The notes under the pieces: generated by a model
The model's database searches: none
Seen by the model: only the letters and a program-made list of their open reading frames with translations
What the model was told of the DNA's origin: nothing
Program-made: the position numbers and the translations under genes
Assembly: GCA_016801845.1 (NCBI GenBank)
Contig: CM028914.1
Location: 17,807,272-17,871,271 of the forward strand
Direction of reading: 5' to 3'
DNA from: Polydactylus sextarius
Lineage: Eukaryota; Chordata; Actinopteri; Polynemidae
Length of the DNA stretch: 64,000 nucleotides
Part shown: one piece after another, positions 24,892 through 37,500 of the stretch
Position numbering within the stretch: position 1 is the stretch's first letter
Layout of the letters: every line of letters starts with the position of its first letter

Positions 24892-25150
24892 CTCTCCGCA
24901 CCCGTCTCTCAGCTGCTACCATTCAGTGCTGTTCGGGTAAAAAGCCCTGTGATCGCTCTGTGGGCACAGGCATCGGTGTCGTCGGCAGCGCCGGAACCGA
25001 ATTCAGAAACTGCTGTTGCGCCCACTCTGCTACACATTATGCGTAGCTCTCCGGTGGTATCAAATGTGCAGTGCTGTCCTGTGCTGTGCAAGCATGCGCG
25101 CTCGTGACGCTCTTACGCGCGTACGCGTGCGTGCGTGCATGAAAAAAAAA
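24000..25150. other. Intergenic, moderately CpG-rich; 133-codon ORF of unknown meaning
   Basis: DNA upstream of ammecr1. A plus-strand ORF of 133 codons (24233-24634) points away from ammecr1 and could lie in a divergent promoter transcript. Its composition is not clearly protein-like and I do not recognise it. The region also has a CT/GT microsatellite (24848-24891) and an alternating CG/TG stretch near 25090-25140. Confidence 0.4.
24848..24891. repeat. (CT)n(GT)n compound microsatellite
   Basis: About 14 CT units followed by 8 GT units, about 1 kb upstream of ammecr1. Confidence 0.93.
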
Positions 25151-28100
25151 AAAAAGTATTGGTATCCCTAACTTATAAAAGGCAGAGGGCTCTAGTTTTA
25201 TTTTATTTTATTTTTGTTAAATTTAACATGTGCAACACAAATATAAACCCTGTCTTTGTATTTCATTGAGATGATTTATCATTAAAGCAAATACAGATTA
25301 AGACACTGCATCTTTAAATAGTGCATGATGGTAATTTGTCATTTTAAACTTGTGCTCATGACCCCCTACATCAGTATCCTGTCACAAAAGCCCCCCTGTC
25401 TAATTTTGCCCCTCATACCCCACCCCCCATCCTGCACTGCAGCCTCCTGCTCCACGTTTAGTCACAAATATATTCATCAGGAAACAGAGCAGCAAGCATT
25501 GTTCAAATGTCAGTGATTAATACTCATCATAGGGTCAGCTGATGCCAGCTCATGAAGCTGGGCCGAGAGAATAAACGTGGCAGGAGACGTCCACCTCTCT
25601 GGATGCTAAATAAAACATCCAGACACTGAAAAATACTTTAGGCCTGTGTGAAAACAACCAGACACCCAGGCGACTGCGCTAACGTGTAACTCAATTTGAA
25701 GTGATATTTTACATGAAGCTGACTCCTGAAGTCAGTCTGCAGGGCAGTTTTCTTCCTCAAGCCACAGATGAGTTTGACAGGTGTTTTCCATACTTATGTT
25801 TCAAATGAATTTATGGGAAATATGTCAGGAAAAAAATTGATACAAGTCATTTTTCTTCAGGTTTTATGGTCCAAAATACCTCATTTGAAAACTTAAGTAA
25901 AAGCTGCATACTTTGGAAAAAAACTGATGAAGCCAAGACAATCATCCATTTTCAAACCTTTCAGTATAAATTATCTGAGAGGGAAATACTCCATGTCGCT
26001 TAGTATTTAAAGCCTGGTTTACATCAGAGAGCAGTATGATAAAGTCGAGAGTAGAGTGTAATATTATCAGTGCCATTTGCTTAATGTGTAGTATTGATTG
26101 TCATAAAAAGACCCAGTGCCAGAGAAAGTGACGTAAACGTCTGCAATATTGCAGTGGTGAAAAAGTGCCTCTGCTCATATTAAACTTATCTGGGGGTTAA
26201 TGTGCACTCACTGTCCACTCGCTTTGTCTCTAGCTGCATTAGCAGTCAAGTCCAGACACACTTGAGTTTATCATCTAGGCCAGAGCAGTAAGCAGTTACC
26301 CACAGACACCCCTCCCTTAAAGTGCCTCATGACTGACTCAGCAAAAGACTTGAAGCCTGTTTTAAAATGTACTACTAATTATTGTTGGCTGTAGTGGATA
26401 TTGACTGAGCGTTTGCCCGGTAACAGGCATCGTTAAGGCGGAATAAAGTACACATCAAGGTAAATGAGTTGAGTTGAAGCAACGTGAGTTTGAGTGGAGC
26501 ATCAAACCCTTATTTTCCCGCATGAGCTCTTTCCCCCCACTAAGTGTTTGGTTCCATTTTCTTAGAAAACCATTGTAGAAAACATTTAGTAGCTCTCACA
26601 CAAACTGACTGTCTGATCATCTAAACCTAACTGTAACCCTGCTTTTACTTGATTTAGACTAATTGTGCCTCTAACAGAAATTGTATCATAAATAAAACAA
26701 GGTCTCATAATAACATTTCTAAATAAATGACAAGCAAATGGTATCAGTGTCCTTTAAAATCATCGTGTTATTTCTTTCCCCACAACCTGTTTTACTGCCC
26801 AGTAACATCACATGGATGTAAAAACAAGATTTATCACTGTGTTCAACACTCATATGACCGTCCTCCTTCTAGTTTTGAGAACTTTTAAACCATTAAAATC
26901 ACACTCTTTTATTGTTTAAACCATTTAAATACCTCATTTATTCATTTGCTGACAAGAGAAGCTGCCAAGACTGAAATTTCATCATATTAATACCAGTCAA
27001 CAACAATGAAACACTGGAAAATGTCCTCAGGTCATGGTTGTATTGGGAACACATCAGGTGATTTAATCCACCAAATATTTCAATGATAAAGTTCTGCAGC
27101 AAAAAAAATAAAGTTGAAGAAACTCTATTAAGGGAGGTTAAGCTTGGTGGAGCATGAACCTCATATGTACAGTACACATGGCTTAGTGCAGCTGAGCAGA
27201 GCGTATTCTCTTTAAAACCCCATTCATGTGACCATTGGATTTTAAGCACGGGTGATGTCATTGCAATACAATCCAGCCCATCCAGATTATCTTTTCACAC
27301 TACAACAGTAAAGGGAAAGCAGGCTGAATTACCTCAGCCACAGCTCTGCTGCTCAAGGTCAGAAAGACTTTAAGTAAAGTGAAATGACTGAGCTGAGAGC
27401 ATTTTCGTCAGCGATTCAATATTCGTCTTCCATCGTCATTTAGTAAATATATATATGGAGAGAATGGACTGGTTTGTTCCATTCATTTCCTGCCTGGTCT
27501 ATTCCTGGGAGCCAGGGACAATCTGGCATGTTGTTATTAGGCCTTGTGTTGGAATTTCCCACAGCGTCAGTCGCTTCAGAGGTAATAGAAGACAGAGAGT
27601 CGGACGTTTTAATGATGATTCAAATAAACAGAAAGTTCAGTGAAACTTCACAGGTTCTTCAAAAGGGCTGAAAACACAAAGCAGCATTTTATCTTTGGAC
27701 TGCAGCCACATTCTACATCCCCTGGTTGAATAGAAATATATTTGCAAAGAACTAAAAGGGGGAAAGAGAACATAGTTGATGTTTTTAAGCTTCCATGTGG
27801 TATATAATAGCCAGAGTTTATTCTGTTTGATATGAATGACTCAGTGGTTCCTTCTCAAGTCTCCTGCTGAGATTTCTGGATATCAGAACAATCACTTATT
27901 GTTGGCTAATCTCATGCAGTGCCACAAAACATCTCTCCAACCATTAGAAATACAGAGCACTCACAACCCCTCCCCTACCTTTCACCAGTGTCAGAGTTAT
28001 TACCTCTATGGTTTCAGCTGCTCAACACTGGATGATAAATAATCAATATGATGGTTTGGGTGGTTGACACGATAGAGGACATGCCCATTAAATACCTCTA

Positions 28101-29550
28101 ATGGACGTGTGCTCTCATAGCTCACTCATTCATATTGTAAGAATGTGACTTCATTGTTTTTATGTGAGGTCAACAGCATCTGTCACAGTAAGGGTGGAGG
28201 CAGAGCCAGACATCTGTGTTAGGGTGGATAAGCTCTATCAGTGTTGTTACAGTTCCCAATGGTCACAAGCTTGGTAAAGGTCATGGCAAGCGTAGGACCC
28301 ATTACAACAGATCTGTGTGTTTGTTCATTTGTCCTGTACATACCATAAATCCCCTGATGCATTAGTAGAAACAAAATGTGGGTGCAAGAGAATCAGTTTT
28401 GCATAATAGTGGAAATTGAAAAATTCATGGAAAACACTAATGCATCTTATTTCTGACATATGCCACTAGACAGCCTGATTCTTTCCCCCAACACAGAAAT
28501 CTTGCCATTACTCTATCTGGATGTGGCTGTTTTCCCCTCTGGCTCCCACTGTAATGACCTTTCTCTCCCCACCAGAATAGAAGAGTCACTCCCCATTTTC
28601 CATTGTGAGCTGAAAACTCATCTCATCAAGAGGGATGTCATGTCACCCGCTCAGTTTCTTTTCTGTCTCCTGCTGTAGCTTCCCTGTCTATTTGCACTTA
28701 TCTTGAATCAAGAAAAAAAAAAAAACCTCTCCTGAGCTTTTTATTTCTTAATGTGGCGTGTCTATCTCACACAGCGGTTGAGTCACATGCTGTTGCCTGA
28801 GCAGCATAACTCTGAAGCTCACTCCCTTCACTCAACTGCATATTAATCCATTGCTTGTTTTGTACTATTGGTGTTGATTCGTTACAACCCTCACTGTCAG
28901 TAAATAAGTGAATGTAATGTCAGGTAATAACAGTGATTCATCACTACGTGTCACTTTTCCATTATTGCTATTAAATGAATACAATATTTGTTTAGCAAGT
29001 GAGTACAGCTTTCAAATCACCACAAAGAATTTAGTGAGGTAAGTTAACCCTGCAAGCAAGGGTCAATGCAGCAATTAATTTGAGTTTTACAGTGGCTTAC
29101 AATAATCACAAATGAATGTGCTGATATGTGGTCAGCTCACTGGGAGCAGCATTTAAATACTGAATGATTTATGTACTGTGTGGTTCATTTTGTGTGAGAC
29201 AGTCTGAATGCACCACATCTCTTTAAGTTTTTGAATGTGTCCAGTATTATGAATGCACCACACATCCTACTGTGAGACAATACTGAGAATTTGATTCACT
29301 ATGTAGGAGGCACATCCTACATAAAACGGAAGAGGGCAGGGAAAACAAGTCACAAATTATTTAATCAAGGGTTGTAAATCATCTTAGTTTCATTATGGCA
29401 ACTGATTCGCTCAGGTGTTGGGTTGAAAGGTTCAAGATTAATTCAAGAAATATTAATTCCTGTAAATCTTTGTTGATCCAGCATTTAGTATTTAATGCTG
29501 TGCTTTCTGCGTTTGTCCTCTAGGGGTCAGTAATGCGCCACAGCTGCGTC
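25151..29550. other. Intergenic between ammecr1 and kif4a, no gene recognised
   Basis: AT-rich single-copy-looking DNA. I found no splice-supported coding exon on either strand. Short ORFs such as 25325-25516, 27455-27643 and 28460-28678 are isolated. A small hairpin lies at 29300-29323. Confidence 0.6.
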
Positions 29551-29589
29551 GCCGCCGCCATAAATCAGAGCGTAGAAGAAGAATAGGCT

Positions 29590-29640
29590 GGGCGGAGCCG
29601 TGTGTTTGAAAGTGGCGGGCAGTGACAACACTCATCTCAT
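29590..29640 (+). promoter_or_regulatory. kif4a promoter with CHR-like and E2F-like motifs
   Basis: TTTGAA at 29605-29610, the core of the cell-cycle genes homology region (CHR), is immediately followed by AGTGGCGGGC (29611-29620), an E2F-like word, with GGGCGG at 29590-29595. Mammalian KIF4A is a G2/M gene controlled through CHR elements bound by DREAM/MuvB, so the arrangement fits. No TATA box was seen. Functional use is inferred. Confidence 0.5.
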
Positions 29641-29813
29641 GGATATCGGTAACTACACGGACATAGGACAAAAGTCTACAACAAACAACAATTCAAAGTA
29701 GACGGTTTGTTAAGTCTTGTGCGTATTAGAGTTTTCTTTATTATTATCAACCTCAGCCGCCGAATACAGTTGTCGTGATATTTAAACGCTGACACTGGAG
29801 GAAACGTGAGAAG
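29625..29813 (+). other. kif4a: Probable kif4a 5' untranslated exon
   Basis: Follows the promoter motifs and ends at a good donor, GAGAAG|gtaacg at 29814. The next exon starts at 31083 after ttttataaccag and carries 23 untranslated bases before the ATG. The 5' boundary is a guess. Confidence 0.45.
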
Positions 29814-31105
29814 GTAACGTTAATATCAACGTCTGGCTAATACCTGCAGCTAGCTAGTTGACGTTCAGCTGTCGTCAGTTTAAATTTCACTAAGTTACTG
29901 CAGGTTAATTTAGTTAAACACGGCCTGTTTGCTGTGGCGTTGCTGTCAATTCAATGAAAATTGCACTTAAACGACTACTTGCGATGAAGTTAGTCGCTGG
30001 AGTTGCAAAGCGTCCTTACTGACATGGACGTTAGTTGTGGTTAGCTAGATGCTAGATCGAGTAACGTTACGGCCAAATGATTATATATCTAAGAAATAGT
30101 AGGTTTTGATCTTTTTGGACGGAAGTTAAAACGTCATCCAACAAATCATTAGATAGTGAATAATGAACGAACTCCATCGAAAGTTTGACGACTTCATTGT
30201 AATTCTGCTGAGACATGGTCACAGTCTCTGATTCACTACTGAAAACCTTTCATATTGTAAGGTTAGATACTGACATTATGGCTTTAAATCATTCCAATGT
30301 AATTTAGTCGCCATTACTTGGCCTGTGTGGCAGGAGGCCAGAGAGAGAGAGACTGATGATGTGCTTCATACCTGAGGTGCTCTTAGCTCAGCTTGTCTGC
30401 TGATGATGTATTGTTGCACTGTGCCACACAGTTCACTGTGATTAAACACAGTCATAGCACAAGTTCATTCATTTTTAACACAGAAAGATGAGAGATGATG
30501 TTTCGTTTTCAAACATGTTAATCACATTTAGGGTTGTATTTAAGTTTTTAGAGATGAAAATGAAACAAATTTGTCATATTTTGTCACTTTGTGGCAAAAA
30601 AAAAAAGTGACAAAACAATGGTTGTTATTTGCAGTAAAACAAAAACAACAGTTATAATGTAACATCCCAACTCAGTGTAAATAACTACTATTGTCACTCG
30701 TCAGCACACGAGCAAACAAACAAACAAAAAAGCCTATCACACTGTACAATAACAACTAAAACTCTGGTCATAACATACTCAAATCTATGCACTTGATGTG
30801 GTTTTAAGCACACTGTCCATTTCACCTTATCTCTTCACTGCGTCTCATATTCTATCTTGCACTACTGTCTATACTGCATATTTTTTCCTTTTTTTTATTA
30901 CATTTTAATTTATATTGCTTTAATATATCTTGGCTGTGCTTGTTTTTCTTTGCACTACTTTGAGTGCTAGTGTGTGGTCAGCATCAAAGTTGTTTGAATA
31001 TTTTGAGAACCCATTAATGTGCCACATTATTGATATTCCAGAGCTTCATTTTGACAACCTCCTCTGTTTCTTTTATAACCAGGTATTTAGTGTAATTTTG
31101 CAATC

Positions 31106-33731
31106 ATGACACATGAGGATGCAAAGGTGATCCCGGTGCGTGTTGCCTTGCGATGTCGTCCGTTGGTGACCAAAGAAATCAACGAAGGATGTCAGTGCTG
31201 TCTCACTTTTGTGCCTGGGGAGCCACAGGTCTGTGCTCAACAATGTATTTGAGTTTATTAATTGACTATACACTATGTGGGGAAAAAAGATCACTAAAAG
31301 TGATCTTTTCTGTTTTCAGGTGATTGTTGGCACAGAGAAAGCGTTCACTTATGATTATGTGTTTGATCCCACCGCTGAACAAGAGGAAGTGTTCAGTACA
31401 GCCGTGTCCCCGTTATTGTGTGGGCTTTTCAAAGGTACCCATGTGTTTGAACATGATTGATTGTAATGTCTTTTTGGTTTTTACAATTATTTGGGATCCA
31501 GTTTTGCTTGGAGATTTCACTGAGGGAATATCTTACCCTTAGCTACAAAAACATAAACCATCATTGGCTATGATTGTAAATTATTGTGTGTGTTTCTCTT
31601 TTAATCATTTTGCCTTCTCACTAAATTCTCCCTTTTGCAGGCTACCATGCCACAGTTCTTGCTTATGGACAAACAGGATCAGGAAAAACCTTCTCCATGG
31701 GAGGAACATACACATCAGCTCAAGAGAACGAGCCTTCAGTTGGAGTTATTCCACGAGTTATCGGGAAAATTTTTGAGGAAAGGGAGAAAAGGACAGACTG
31801 TGAATTCTGTCTGGCAGTGTCTTACCTAGAGGTCGGTTGACATGCCTGATTTTTCTCTTTTTTATGACATTTATAAATGCACTGTGGTCTTTGGTATCCA
31901 GGAAATGTTATTTCGTTAGATGATCGCCCTTTGAAGTAATACAGTTAAGTGTTTTTCTTTTGTCGTAGATCTATAATGAAGATATATTGGACTTGCTGTG
32001 CGCAGCTAAAGACAAACCTGCAATCAGCATCAGGGAAGACCCCAAAGATGGCATTAAGGTGAGTGACTAGACAGCACGTATTGTCTCCTGTCTTGGGAGT
32101 TTAAAATACACAAATAAACCTCAATCTACTGCTCAGTGTCTAATTCTCATGCCATCATATCAGCCTGTGTTTTAATTGAAATGATCCTGTTTTACAGATT
32201 GTGGGGTTAACCGAGAGGCAAGTCTTCTCAGCTCAGGAGATGGTCGGATGTCTTGAGCTTGGAAACTCTGCTCGAACCGTGGGATCAACAGCGATGAACG
32301 CTGCTTCTTCACGCTCGCATGCGATTTTCACCATCACACTGGAGCAGCGCAGAGGGAAAGACAAGTCAGTTTGCCATTTCCTCACTCAGTCAATTCATTA
32401 TTTTGCCTCATATTAGCCGTCATTGCCTTAACATACAATGCACTGACATATGCTCACAATACTGGCGATGCTTCTTATGATGTGATAGGGAAACTTATAA
32501 ATACAGCGGCTTTGGATCGCTTTGCTTTTTGCAAACTTTATTTTGTTGTAGATTTGCTTTTAAATGAATAATGCTGCTTTTGTTTAACTTCAGAAGCTGA
32601 AATCTCATTTAAACTACTTGTATCCTTATTTCACTTCCTTGTTGAGGCCCTTGTGGCAGCAGTTACAGCTCAAAATCCCTTGAGTTAGTCTCTACAAACT
32701 TTGCATAACTGGGTTTAGTTTATCCCGTTCTTCCAAATCATCTCAAGCTCTGCCAGTTTGGATGGGATGTGTCTATGAACTTTCGTCTTTCTATCTCCTC
32801 ACATAATGTTTGGTCATGTTTATGGTCTTTGGCTGAGCCACTCGCAGGCAGTCAGATTTGTCTTGAAGCCACTCCAGCATTTTTTTCCGGTTTTATGCTC
32901 CAAGTCTTTGTTGTGCTGAAACATGAACCACTGGCCCAGCCTTAAGTTTTGCACACTCTTTCTTCAGGGACCTCTATGTATTTGGTTGTATTCATTATAA
33001 CCACTCTCTTTGTGTCTGCTGCTAAAAGGCACCGCACCTCATCATAGGAATAGATTTGGTGACTCTGCCCAGTGTTTACCAGACACAGTGTTTGGTGTTC
33101 TGCCCAAAGGGTTTCATTTTTGTCTTGTCACCAGGGAAGCTGTTTCCTCGTCCTCTCAGACTCGTTTAAATACCATTTGGCCAACTGCAAGTAGCCAATT
33201 TACCATGAAGGCCTGATTGGTGGAGAGCTGCTATAATATTTGCCCCTTTGGCAGGTTTTCTCATCTTTATAGAGGAACTTGTAGCCATTTCATAGTTGGG
33301 CTACTCCCGGTTCCAAACTTCTTCTATTTCACATTTAAAATGAGGTTACTGTGCTTCCAATAATACTCAAAGATTTAGACATGATTAAATACGTGTGTCC
33401 AGCTCTTTGTCTCATCATAATATGAGCTCTTAGACTTCATGGCTTGGTATTTAATTTAGCACTCAAAAACATACAATCATACAAATTACAATCAATTTAA
33501 AATTAAATCAACAACACAAAGTTTGAAGCCACTGTATGTATCTATTGTATTAAAACGGCATAGTTTAAATATGTGATGCAAAAAACAGAATGGATTTACA
33601 GAGACACTGAGGGACAATGTCTGTTGTTGCAGAGCTGACTCGGTTGTTTCCAAGTTGCACCTTGTGGATTTAGCTGGTTCAGAGAGACAAAAGAAAACCA
33701 AAGCAGAGGGAGATCGTTTAAAGGAAGGTAA

Positions 33732-33762
<31 letters not shown>

Positions 33763-34536
33763 TTTACTTTAAGACATTCAAATTTATGTTTCTCTCAAAG
33801 AATATCCGCTGCTCTCTGAAACGTGTGCATGCTCTGTTCATATTGTAATTGTGTCTTAATAAGAGTATTTCTGTTTTGATGCCTTCTATTTTCATCTTCA
33901 GGCATCAGCATCAATCGCGGCCTTTTGTCTTTGGGTAATGTGATCAGTGCTTTGGGGGATGAAAGCAAGAAAAACACCTTTGTTCCTTACAGAGACTCCA
34001 AGCTCACTCGCCTGCTGCAAGGTAGACTTTGATCCACATGTTCAAAAGTTACACATTAGTCATTAAGTCAGTCTCAGATATAATTCACAGCAAATCATAT
34101 TTGTAAGACACAGAGCACGCTGTCTTTCTTTGTTTTGATTGACTCATTGAAAGATGTTGTTTTTCATGCCCCTGTCTCTTCTCTTACCTTAGTGTAGCAT
34201 TAATTTTTTTTATTCATTCAACACTAAACAGCAGCATTATTAATAAGTGAGTGCATCACCACAGGCAGGTGTTCAAACAGCAATAATGTAACACAGTTGG
34301 TGACTGTAGAGTCATTTTACTAAGTGCTTTTATGAACTTATTCTGTGTTTGTTTCCTCAGACTCTTTGGGGGGAAACAGCCACACTCTGATGATTGCATG
34401 CATCAGTCCTGCAGATTCAAATATGGAGGAGACCATCAACACGCTGCGATACGCTGACAGAGCTCGCAAAATTAAAAACAAACCCATCGTCAACATTGAC
34501 CCCAGAGCTGCAGAAATGAGCCGTCTGAAACAACAG
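31106..34536 (+). other. kif4a: kif4a motor domain exons (residues 1-359)
   Basis: Exons 31106-31228, 31320-31434, 31641-31831, 31969-32058, 32198-32364, 33633-33727, 33902-34021 and 34361-34536. Nucleotide-binding motifs are all present: P-loop GQTGSGKT at residues 89-96, switch I NAASSRSH at 207-214 and switch II DLAGSE at 241-246. The microtubule-binding VPYRDSKLTRLLQD and the neck-proximal TLRYADRARKIKNKP follow. All key catalytic residues are intact, so an active ATPase motor is expected. Confidence 0.96.
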
Positions 34537-37500
34537 GTACAGAAATATGAAAAAAGTACAGTTTATATTATTATTAATATTTGATTATATTAACAACTGT
34601 TTAGAAAAGTCTGTAAGATACACAATCTTCCTCTTTCTGTTTAAAATTAACATCTTATCTGTCCTGATCCATCTTTGTTCAGGTTCAGGAGCTGCAGGTG
34701 ATGCTGCTCAATGCTCGTGGAGGAGTAGCTCCGGTGCTCTCTGGGTAAGACAAAACCCCAGCATGTAAGATTAATACAAGTATCATCCAAAACAAAAGGT
34801 CACAAATAGTTACACGGACTCTCTGTTACAGGCCAGAGTCGGCAGATAATGTGACCAAGCTGCTGGAAAGGAACCGTGCTCTACAGGACGAGAACAATAA
34901 GCTGAGCAGGGAGCTGAGTGAGGCAGCTGGACAGACCGCACTCATGTTTGAAAAGATCATCATGGTGACTCATAGTGTTTATAAATCGTTGTTTTAAGCT
35001 TAAACTGTCACAATGTGTTTGTCTGTACCCATTGTCAGAAATACAATTGAAAATGCTCTCAAATATATCACATGATGATCATCCATCACATTGTGTTTGC
35101 TTCATTTTCTAGACTGAGCAAACAAACGAGAAACTACAGAGCAAATTGGAGCAACTGCAGCATCACGCAGCGTAAGTTTACAAGACTGAAAGGCTGGCAA
35201 GAGTTTAAGAAAACACAATAGTTTGGCATAGATAATGTGTCTGCGCCAAACCATTGTTGTTAAAGATTTTGTTTAGTTTCTGATCATTTGAGTAATTTTG
35301 TTCATAATAACAGTATGTTGTTGCTACATGTTGACAATCTCGAGAGGTTTATCTCTACTCAATCTTTATTTACCTTCATATCAGATGTACAGTGGATCTT
35401 GAGAAACTGTTGGGGACACTGGAGGACCAGGAACTGAAGGAGAACATTGAGGTGATGAAAAACCTGCAAGAAATCATCTTGGAACTGAAGGTAAACAAGT
35501 CAGTTTGAATGTTAATGCACCAGAAGAAACTAATGACATGGACATTATGTTTGACTGTTTATCAACTTGAGATAAACAGAATAATGGATACTACAATAAT
35601 GAAAAGTCTACACACGGGACATGTTTTAAAACAAATGATTATCATTAATGCCTTGTGGAGAATCCCTTACGGTCACTGATTACCTGAAGTCTTGGACTGA
35701 CAGATAATCAACAGATTCTTCATACATCTTCTTTCATGATTCTCCACCAGGCCTCCACTGCTGGCACCTTCAGCTCTTGCTTAACAGAGCTGTAACAGAC
35801 ATATCACAGTGTTTGGCAGATGAGGTGGTGGCTTTGGCTTATGAGCTCATTCTTTTTTTTTCCTCTGCAATTTCCTCTAAAGAGTTTTTTGTTTCATCAG
35901 ATGATAGAACCTTTTTGTAAAACTACTTTTTAATGTGTTTTGTGATGTGTTTACTGGGGTTTGTATCTTGTAGTGGATCATCAAGTCTTTTCTTGATCCT
36001 GTGTTTGCATGTTTTACATATTGACAGACAACTTGACCAAAAACACGCTCACTAAACTGAGACTTTAATCTTCACCTTGGTATCAGTGATTTCATTTATG
36101 CTGAAGCCCAAACACAAAACAACAAAAATATGATCCTGTACAAACAGTCTGGACAATATCTGGATGAGTTGATGTCACAGTAATAGACCATAGACCATAT
36201 TATTGCCTGTTTCGCTGTTTGCTTGGTTTTCTAAGAATGAGAGCGCAGGCATCGCCGCCTCCATCGACGCCATGGCAGCAGGAGATGACGTACCTGACGC
36301 GGCTGAGAACGGCAGTAAAAATGATGAGTCACCAGCGGTATGTTGACAATTTTTTATGTCTTCATTTTCACATTAAATATACATCACAAATTGAGAATTA
36401 TATAGTGTAGCTTTAAATAGTTTTAGTTTAGATGCAAACTTGTAATGAATTTCTTCTCTTTCAGTCACTGTTTTCTCAAAGAATAAAAACTGTCTTGCTG
36501 TTCATCTCATAACAGGATGCCACTGCCGTCGTCAGTAAGGACTCTCCAGAGGCCTTCACAACCCATCATGCATTGCGACAGGCCCAGCTCTCCAAAGAAC
36601 TGATTGAGCTGAACAAAGTGTTGAGTTTGAAGGAAGCCTTTTTGAAGAAAATGGCCCTGAACGACAGCCAGTTGGACCCGATGCAATCAGAACACCAGGT
36701 ACTCTCACTCAATCACTTTCAGTCAGTAAATTAGACACTTTATTTGATATTTGTTTCACTACTTTTTGGAGCTGTCAGTTCTGAGCTGTGTCGTGTGACT
36801 CATCTGGTAACACTTATTGTAAAAATGTTCCAATGAGCCTCAAAATGAAAAGCAGTTTTGCGTGATTATATTATTTATGAAGATAATAGTGGCCTATAAT
36901 ATATAATAAACGACAACCTTTCGTCTTAATGTCGTACAGAAAAACGTCCAGTCTCTACAGTCTGCAGTGGATTCTCTGCAGAAGGAGAAGGAGGATCTCA
37001 TTTTGGCTCTTCAGTCTGCAAAGAAAGACACCAACCAGGCCAAGTATGAGCATCTTCTTTTTTTTTTTTTTTGTGGTCTGATGTAATATGTATACCTACT
37101 TCAGAAGTTAATATGTTTTGAGTTAAAATCTCAAACGTAATCTCATAAGCCCTCACTCTTCACATCTTTCCCGCCTCTGAAATACATCTCCGTCTTCAAG
37201 GCTCAGTGAGCAGCGCAGGAAGAGGCTGCAGGAGCTCGAGGGTCAGCTGGTAGACATGAAGAAGAAGCTGATGGATCAGTCTAAACTGCTGAAGATAAAA
37301 GAGACGTCTGTTCAGAAAGTTGGCAAACTCATGCAGGAGATACAGGTAACTAGTGACTGTTAAACTTTTTCTTCAAAAGTGAATGTGCACGAATACCATT
37401 TTGGATATAATTAGTTCTCACAAAATGAAGTTTATTTGGATTTAATCAGCTTCACGTCAAAGCAAACGTTTCCATAACTTATACTGTCGAACATTTTTAC

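Noticed and set aside
28460..28678. 72-codon ORF with LKTHLI-like end, reminiscent of LINE reverse transcriptase tails
   Set aside because: The resemblance is limited to a few residues and no upstream LINE domains were visible.
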